Source of the DNA: CAWGJF01 sp963715745
Lineage (GTDB): Bacteria > Bacteroidota > Ignavibacteria > Ignavibacteriales > Ignavibacteriaceae
Reading direction: 5' to 3'
Length of the DNA stretch: 64,000 bases
NCBI GenBank assembly: GCA_963715745.1
Contig: OY970271.1
Coordinates: 3,472,001 to 3,536,000, forward strand
The notes under the pieces were generated by a model. It was given only the letters and a program-made list of their open reading frames with translations, did not search any database and was not told where the DNA came from. Position numbers and translations under genes: made by a program. This document shows, in pieces, positions 59,281 through 64,000 of the stretch (within the stretch, counting starts at the first letter, position 1; the number at the start of each line of letters is the position of its first letter).

Positions 59281-61803
59281 TTATTTTAAAAGCATCATCT
59301 TCTTTGAATCGATAAAGTTTGAGCCATAAACTCCGGCTGCGTTTATTGTATAGATATAAACACCACCACTTAATTTAACTGCATTGAAATCTATTTGATG
59401 ATTTCCTGCTGATAAATCTTTGTTCAGTAATGTTGTAACTTCTTCGCCTAACATATTGTAAACTTTTATTAATACTTTTGAATCCGTTGGAAGAGTAAAA
59501 CTTATTCTTGTAGATGGATTAAATGGATTTGGATAATTCTGGTTTAACGCATATTCAGATGGCAATCCTGATTCAACTTCTACGATATTTGAATACTCAA
59601 ATACACCGTTGAAATCAACTTGTTTTAATCTGTAATAATATGTTCCTGAACTAATCTGATCGACAAATGAATATTGCTGTGCTTCTGTTGTTGTGCCGTT
59701 ACCCTGAACAAAGCCAATCTTCTCAAACTGATTATTACCAGAGCCTCTCTGAACTTCAAAACCTTTGTTGTTGGTTTCTGTGGATGTTTCCCAGTTTAGA
59801 TATACTTTGTTATCGATTATGTTTGCTTTAAAAGATACAAGTTCAACAGGAACTATTTCGTGCCGTGCCAATATGAATCCGAGATAGCCCACAGTCCAAA
59901 TATCGCCACTATTAGACACGAAGAAGTTATTGGTATAGCTCGGGAAGTCGGGATTCTGCAATCCCGGAGCGGAAACTTGCCACGACTGGCCGCCATCGAA
60001 GCTCTCGTAGACGCGCACCTGATCATGACCCGAAGCAAGGATGTACACCTCGGTCTCACTCTTCGCATCGATGGCCATAATAATATCGTTTGCTGTGACA
60101 CCGGGGAGGTACACATCAGTCCATGTGAGGCCGCCGTTAGTAGTGTGGGACACCAGGCCGTAGAAGCTGCCCACCCAGCCGACCTGCAGGTTTGCAAAAC
60201 CAATTGACTGCCAGGTGGTGCCACCTGTAATCGCACGACGCGTCCACGTCTGCCAGCCATTGGTCGTGAAAAAGAAGGAATTCTGTGTGCCGACCGACAC
60301 GCCATTGTTCTCGTCGAACATCTCGGCATCGAGCTGCAAGGGTTCCTCGTCGGCCACATCCATCATCGTTTGCCAGGTTTCTCCGGTGTCCTGGGTCCGG
60401 TATATTAGCCCACGGTCATATGAACGTCCGAACATATACCCCGTCTGGTCGGTGGGGAAGTCGAGCACGTGCATGATGCTGTTCGGGAAGTATGGGCTGT
60501 TGGGAAGCAATGCCCAGGTATCACCGAAGTCCTCGCTGCGATATACCAGACCGGGCTTGCTCGCTGCGAACAGGTTTTGACCAGCCGGTTCGAGGTCGGC
60601 CAGATTGGTGGATATACCTCCGGGACCCTGCAGGATAGGCCGTAACTGCCACTGTCCGCCGAAATCGTCTGTGACCAGCACTGCGCCGTTCTCGCCGATG
60701 GCGACTCCACGCCCGTTTGGAGCCATGGTAATAGCTTCAAGGGAAGCCCCGATACCCTTCTGGCGCTGCGTCCAGGTGTACCCGCCGTCGGTGGTCTGCA
60801 GCATCAGCCCGTCTTCGGTAACAAACCAGCCGTTGAGATTGTCGTAGAAGTGGATGCCGGGATACTGCAGCCCGCGCGCGCCTAGTTTCTCGTGAACCTG
60901 GCTCCAGGTCAGCCCTTCGTCTTCGCTCATCCACATTCTGACTGCAGCGTCGATGACGAGAATCCTCCCGTCGGGCAGGCGATGGATGACCTCAACTGGC
61001 AGATCGATAAGTGAGAGCACCGGGGACGCGGTCTGCCCCAGGTCGTCAGAGCGGTAGAGAGTGAGGCCGAAGCTGTCGTGCCAGAGCAATATATTGGCGG
61101 TCACGAAGGTGACATCATTAGCGATGCCCGGGTGCACAAGATTCCAGTTGGCGCCGCCGTCGGTCGTCAACCTCAGGCCGCTCACGCTGCCGGGTGCATC
61201 GCCTCCACCCCAGAACACGCCAAGGTCACCGTCCCACCAGTCCATCGCATTCACGCGGTCGATGCCGCTCGTGGGGAAAACAGGAAACCAGCTCGCGCCG
61301 CCGTTAGTCGTCTTTTGCAGCTGCCAGGTGGAATTGAGATAGGCCACGTTGGAGGTAATAGGTAGAATCTGGGTGTTGTTGCCGCCCGCAGAAGACATTT
61401 CCTGCCAGGTCTCGCCGCCATCTGTAGTGCGATAGTTAACGTTGCCGACCGCCCAGCCGTGCTGCAAGTCGGCGAACGCAAGATCATAAAACTCCTGCTC
61501 GAAGAAGAGCCGGTCGCGGGACACACCATTGACCTGCTCCCAGGTCGCACCGCCGTCGGTGGTACGCTGGAGGACACGATCTTCACCACAGATGAACCCA
61601 TCCGTGGGCGACAGGAATGCAACGCCGTCGAGATCCCAGCCGGTGGGCAGAGCCGACTGCTGGGACCAGACTTGGGCGAAGACGGTGGACACCGATCCAC
61701 TCAGAGCGATAAATGCAAAGCTGGCGATGAAAAGTTGAATGAAAAGTCGTTTGATGATCATTGGCTTGGTTGAATTGTTGGTGATATGGAGGATTTTTTT
61801 CAT
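59281..61803 (-). CDS. YCF48-like beta-propeller protein with T9SS sorting domain
   Basis: An 840-residue secreted protein. After a signal peptide (cleavage near FAQ, residue ~44) come about 11 YCF48/BNR-type repeats, each with a form of LQRTTDGGATW or TTDGGxTW. Next is a fibronectin-like stretch (VELVSFKANIIDNKVYLNW.., about 655-700) and a T9SS type A domain with ALNQNYPNPFNPST and the final DSKKMMLLK. Hence it is exported by T9SS and fixed to or released from the surface. The propeller part is GC-rich (35 of 60 bases are G/C at 60301-60360) while the sorting-domain part is AT-rich (16 of 60 at 59341-59400). The start has AGGA at good spacing. Confidence 0.92.
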   Translation of the reverse strand: MKKILHITNNSTKPMIIKRLFIQLFIASFAFIALSGSVSTVFAQVWSQQSALPTGWDLDGVAFLSPTDGFICGEDRVLQRTTDGGATWEQVNGVSRDRLFFEQEFYDLAFADLQHGWAVGNVNYRTTDGGETWQEMSSAGGNNTQILPITSNVAYLNSTWQLQKTTNGGASWFPVFPTSGIDRVNAMDWWDGDLGVFWGGGDAPGSVSGLRLTTDGGANWNLVHPGIANDVTFVTANILLWHDSFGLTLYRSDDLGQTASPVLSLIDLPVEVIHRLPDGRILVIDAAVRMWMSEDEGLTWSQVHEKLGARGLQYPGIHFYDNLNGWFVTEDGLMLQTTDGGYTWTQRQKGIGASLEAITMAPNGRGVAIGENGAVLVTDDFGGQWQLRPILQGPGGISTNLADLEPAGQNLFAASKPGLVYRSEDFGDTWALLPNSPYFPNSIMHVLDFPTDQTGYMFGRSYDRGLIYRTQDTGETWQTMMDVADEEPLQLDAEMFDENNGVSVGTQNSFFFTTNGWQTWTRRAITGGTTWQSIGFANLQVGWVGSFYGLVSHTTNGGLTWTDVYLPGVTANDIIMAIDAKSETEVYILASGHDQVRVYESFDGGQSWQVSAPGLQNPDFPSYTNNFFVSNSGDIWTVGYLGFILARHEIVPVELVSFKANIIDNKVYLNWETSTETNNKGFEVQRGSGNNQFEKIGFVQGNGTTTEAQQYSFVDQISSGTYYYRLKQVDFNGVFEYSNIVEVESGLPSEYALNQNYPNPFNPSTRISFTLPTDSKVLIKVYNMLGEEVTTLLNKDLSAGNHQIDFNAVKLSGGVYIYTINAAGVYGSNFIDSKKMMLLK

Positions 61804-61940
61804 GGTATATTCATCCTGATTATTATGCTGTTATGCATATATAGTCCTCAGGAAACCTATAAAGTGACATCACGATATTCCGGATATACTTCCTTTTATT
61901 AAAGATTTGAATTGATAAATAAACAAATTCTCTTGCTATA

Positions 61941-62006
61941 TCGTTGCATACTTTGGTTTTGGCTAATTTTCTGAGGATTTAAGCCTTGTGTGTCCAAAAA
62001 ATGACC
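61941..62006 (+). repeat. 66-bp direct repeat, right copy
   Basis: Pairs with 59046-59111 (about 85% identical by eye). It lies in the 549-base gap between the YCF48 gene and the next gene, which also holds a terminator and the tRNA. Confidence 0.75.
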
Positions 62007-62060
62007 AGGAACATCCTAAACCACCCTAATTGAGCCTAATTTAATCTGTTATTTAAAATG

Positions 62061-62095
62061 AAAAAACCTCGAAAATAGCTTGTTTTCGAGGTTTT
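62061..62095 (-). terminator. Terminator of tRNA-Ser
   Basis: On the minus strand AAAACCTCGAAAA pairs with TTTTCGAGGTTTT (13 bases) around a seven-base loop, ending in a T run just downstream of the tRNA. Confidence 0.8.
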
Positions 62096-62105
62096 ATATA
62101 CTGCG

Positions 62106-62192
62106 CGGAGAGACAGGGATTCGAACCCCGGAAGGACTTGCATCCTTAACGGTTTTCAAGACCGCCGCATTCAACCACTCTGCCATCTCTCC
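62106..62192 (-). tRNA. tRNA-Ser (anticodon TGA)
   Basis: The minus strand folds as a class II tRNA of 87 bases: acceptor GGAGAGA / TCTCTCC, anticodon stem-loop CGGTC-TTGAAAA-CCG with TGA, a long variable arm (TTAAGGATGCAAGTCCTTCC) and T-arm GGGGTTCGAATCCC. The long variable arm and TGA identify Ser. The 3' CCA is not encoded; the following bases are CGC. Confidence 0.95.
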
Positions 62193-62352
62193 GGTTAAAT
62201 GATTTTTAAAATGGATTGCTAATATATACATAGAAATCCTTCGTTTCAACGGAATATTACTTCAAATATATTTTCTTAAAGTATAATATCTCCTTATTCA
62301 ATTCTGATTACCTTCTATTTTCCATAATTTTCTTCAAACAATTTAATTTCTT

Positions 62353-63414
62353 ATGAATTTTGAAGGAAATAATTATTTTCCATTGACCAGTGATAAAAGC
62401 CGTAGCTTACCGGTAATTAAAATTACCGCACTCTGGGCATTCAGTGAATCTGCATTTGGTGGAATTCTACATGCACTTACAATTCCACTTAGAGGTTTGT
62501 TCATTAGTTCCGCATCTGTTTTATTTATTTCCCTGATTGCTCTGTTCGGAAAAAATTCCAGAGAAATATTAAAGTCTACTTTTATTGTTGTATTAATTAA
62601 AGCAGTGGTTAGTCCTTATTCTCCTTTAACTGCATACTTTGCTGTAACTCTACAGGGTCTTTTGGGCTATTTATTATTTTTTCCAAAAAAATTCTTTAAA
62701 GCTTCCGCATTTGGATTAGGAATTTTAACCCTGCTATTCTCAGGAATACAGAAGATTATCATACTGACTATTCTTTTCGGAAACACATTGTGGCATTCAA
62801 TTGATATTTTCATCAGGCAAATTACAAACGAGTTTCTTAGCCTAAACTTTCAAACGGATATAAATTATGGTTATCTAATTTTAGTTGGTTATGTTGGAAT
62901 TCATCTTATCGCAGGAATATTTATTGGTGTTTATGCTGGAAAGTTGCCTCGTAAAATTGAAAATTACAGTAAACTAATTCCGGAAAATTTAGAACAATCG
63001 GATGTTGAGGAAATCCTGAAACGTAAAAGAAAAAAGAAAAACTGGTTTATGCGTCCAACCGGATTGACAGTATTGATAGTTTCTGTTTCGGTGATTCTCT
63101 TTTCTTACCTTTCGCCAAATCTTGAAAACAGTGTTGCTATGGAAGTTGTAATTATGCTGTTAAGATCTGTGTTGATTATTACGATCTGGTATGTTCTGGC
63201 TGCACCAATTGTAAAAAAAATATTTCAGAAATTTTTAGCGAATAAAAAAACGGCATATTTAGATGAAATGAATCAAATTATTGAAATGTTCCCGAAATTC
63301 AGAAAAGTTGTAAGTTACTGCTGGAAAAAATCTCTCCATAAAAAAGGTTTGTCAAGAATCAAGTATTTTTTATCAAATTCATTTTACTCCTTATTATTCA
63401 GCAGCTCATCCTAA
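62353..63414 (+). CDS. Membrane protein, ECF S-component-like N-terminus
   Basis: The 353-residue protein has about six helices in its first 200 residues (KITALWAFSESAFGGILHAL.., VVLIKAVVSPYSPLTAYFAV.., GLLGYLLFFPKKFFKASAF) that resemble ECF-type vitamin transporter S-components. A basic linker (EEILKRKRKKKNW) and two further helices follow. I call the resemblance only by topology and the ALWAFSEAxxGGxLH pattern. No energising ATPases nearby. Confidence 0.5.
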   Translation: MNFEGNNYFPLTSDKSRSLPVIKITALWAFSESAFGGILHALTIPLRGLFISSASVLFISLIALFGKNSREILKSTFIVVLIKAVVSPYSPLTAYFAVTLQGLLGYLLFFPKKFFKASAFGLGILTLLFSGIQKIIILTILFGNTLWHSIDIFIRQITNEFLSLNFQTDINYGYLILVGYVGIHLIAGIFIGVYAGKLPRKIENYSKLIPENLEQSDVEEILKRKRKKKNWFMRPTGLTVLIVSVSVILFSYLSPNLENSVAMEVVIMLLRSVLIITIWYVLAAPIVKKIFQKFLANKKTAYLDEMNQIIEMFPKFRKVVSYCWKKSLHKKGLSRIKYFLSNSFYSLLFSSSS

Positions 63415-63423
63415 ATAAAAATT

Positions 63424-64000
63424 TTAATATAAATTTTTCAAATACGAAATACCGCCGAGCGAACTCATCTGGGACATTATCCAGAATTTTCTTCTGATTA
63501 TATAGCCAGAAGGATGCGTTGCTGAATACCTGATCGGATTAGGAAGTGTTGCTGCAATCAGTGCTGCCTGTTCTACAGATATTTTTGAAGGTGGTTTGTG
63601 AAAATAAATTTCACTTGCAGCTTTAATCCCGAAAATCATATCACCCATTTCTGCAACATTCAGATAAACTTCCAGAATTCTTTGCTTGCTCCAGAGAAGT
63701 TCAATAAGCAAAGTGAAATAGGCTTCGATTCCTTTCCTGATAAAACTTTTTCCTTCCCACAAAAATAAATTTTTTGCAACCTGCTGCGTAATTGTACTCG
63801 CACCTCTTAATCTTCCCCCTCTCTGACTTTTCTTTATTGCCTTTTCAATCTGCTCAACATCAAACCCAAAATGATTTGGGAAATTCTGATCCTCGGATGC
63901 AACTACGGCAAGCGCCATATATTTTGAGATTAAATTATAATTCACCCATTCGTTTAGAATGATCTGATTTTTCTTCCCTTCAAATACTGCACTGATTTTT
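63424..64000 (-). CDS. mtgA: Monofunctional peptidoglycan glycosyltransferase, partial
   Basis: A GT51 domain that polymerises lipid II into glycan strands. VVASEDQNFPNHFGFD contains the catalytic Glu in the S-E-D-Q motif, RLRGASTITQQVAKNLFLW the second motif, and RILEVYLNVAEMGDMIFGIKAASEIYF the next. The frame is open to the window edge (ILNEWVNYNLISKYM precedes the motif), so the 5' end is missing. No transpeptidase domain follows, as expected for MtgA. Confidence 0.92.
   Translation of the reverse strand, partial: KISAVFEGKKNQIILNEWVNYNLISKYMALAVVASEDQNFPNHFGFDVEQIEKAIKKSQRGGRLRGASTITQQVAKNLFLWEGKSFIRKGIEAYFTLLIELLWSKQRILEVYLNVAEMGDMIFGIKAASEIYFHKPPSKISVEQAALIAATLPNPIRYSATHPSGYIIRRKFWIMSQMSSLGGISYLKNLY

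Larger units (their letters stand above)
59030..62123. mobile_element. Putative genomic island at tRNA-Ser
   Basis: The 19 bases GCGGAGAGACAGGGATTCG at the 3' end of the tRNA-Ser gene (62105-62123) recur exactly at 59030-59048, at the position expected for the far junction of an element integrated into the tRNA 3' end. The enclosed ~3 kb holds one gene (YCF48/T9SS) with a GC-rich core and a 66-base imperfect direct repeat near each end. No integrase is present. The island is inferred; the repeats are seen. Confidence 0.55.

Noticed and set aside
59853..61773. Several long open frames on both strands inside the YCF48 gene
   Set aside because: They arise because the GC-rich core has few stop codons; none has signal peptide, ribosome-binding site or recognisable domain, and the main frame is clearly coding.
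1..64000. CRISPR arrays or rRNA genes
   Set aside because: No regularly spaced direct repeats and no rRNA-like sequence were seen; the S23 proteins alone do not indicate an rRNA gene.

Overview
The window looks like chromosome from a member of the Ignavibacteria / Chlorobi branch of Bacteroidota, possibly a metagenome-assembled genome. The evidence is an AT-rich genome with many TTG starts, a type IX secretion (T9SS) sorting domain with the YPNPFNPST signature, a PorV/PorQ-family outer-membrane protein, a SufBCDS-U-T operon, and secreted proteins and lipoproteins typical of that group. The taxonomic call is inference.

Layout. (1) 1-3.7 kb: a cluster of pilin-like/PilX-like proteins with very short leaders, preceded by a sigma-54-like promoter and closed by a clear terminator; a cyclic-nucleotide-binding protein runs the other way. 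(2) 3.8-22.2 kb: an envelope polysaccharide region. It holds glycosyltransferases, SAM methyltransferases, a sugar aminotransferase with an acetyltransferase, a Wzx-type flippase, GT-C/YfhO membrane proteins, a LamG lipoprotein, an interrupted FkbM gene and the remains of a T9SS sorting domain. (3) 22.2-29.5 kb: the suf Fe-S assembly operon with a bacilliredoxin and an Rrf2 regulator, peppered with three copies of a GTCATTTCGA-type palindromic repeat. (4) 29.9-38 kb: a TetR-controlled tripartite ABC efflux operon (HlyD, two ATPases, TolC, two ABC-2 permeases). Two small S23/four-helix-bundle genes, each bounded by inverted arms, sit in its gene junctions. (5) 38-50.7 kb: mostly metabolism and transport: nucleotidyl cyclase, thioesterase, AEC and DUF819 transporters, NhaA, GpmA, a broken HigBA toxin-antitoxin pair, lipocalin, PorV-like protein, a response regulator and a thioredoxin-like lipoprotein. 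(6) 51.1-54.3 kb: an unrecognised three-gene envelope set made of a four-helix inner-membrane protein, a single-pass periplasmic protein and an outer-membrane barrel. (7) 54.4-64 kb: HisN-like phosphatase, MgtC/DUF4010 protein, an interrupted BON protein, then a GC-rich YCF48/T9SS gene lying between a tRNA-Ser gene and a displaced 19-bp copy of its 3' end, and finally an S-component-like membrane protein and a peptidoglycan glycosyltransferase running off the end.

Four genes carry a single disabling lesion (two in-frame TAA codons, two one-base shifts in A runs). These could be real decay or assembly errors. The items most worth a second look are the S23 elements with inverted arms, the tRNA-Ser-bounded island carrying a chimeric T9SS protein, the pilin-like cluster, and the three-gene envelope machine at 51.2-54.3 kb.
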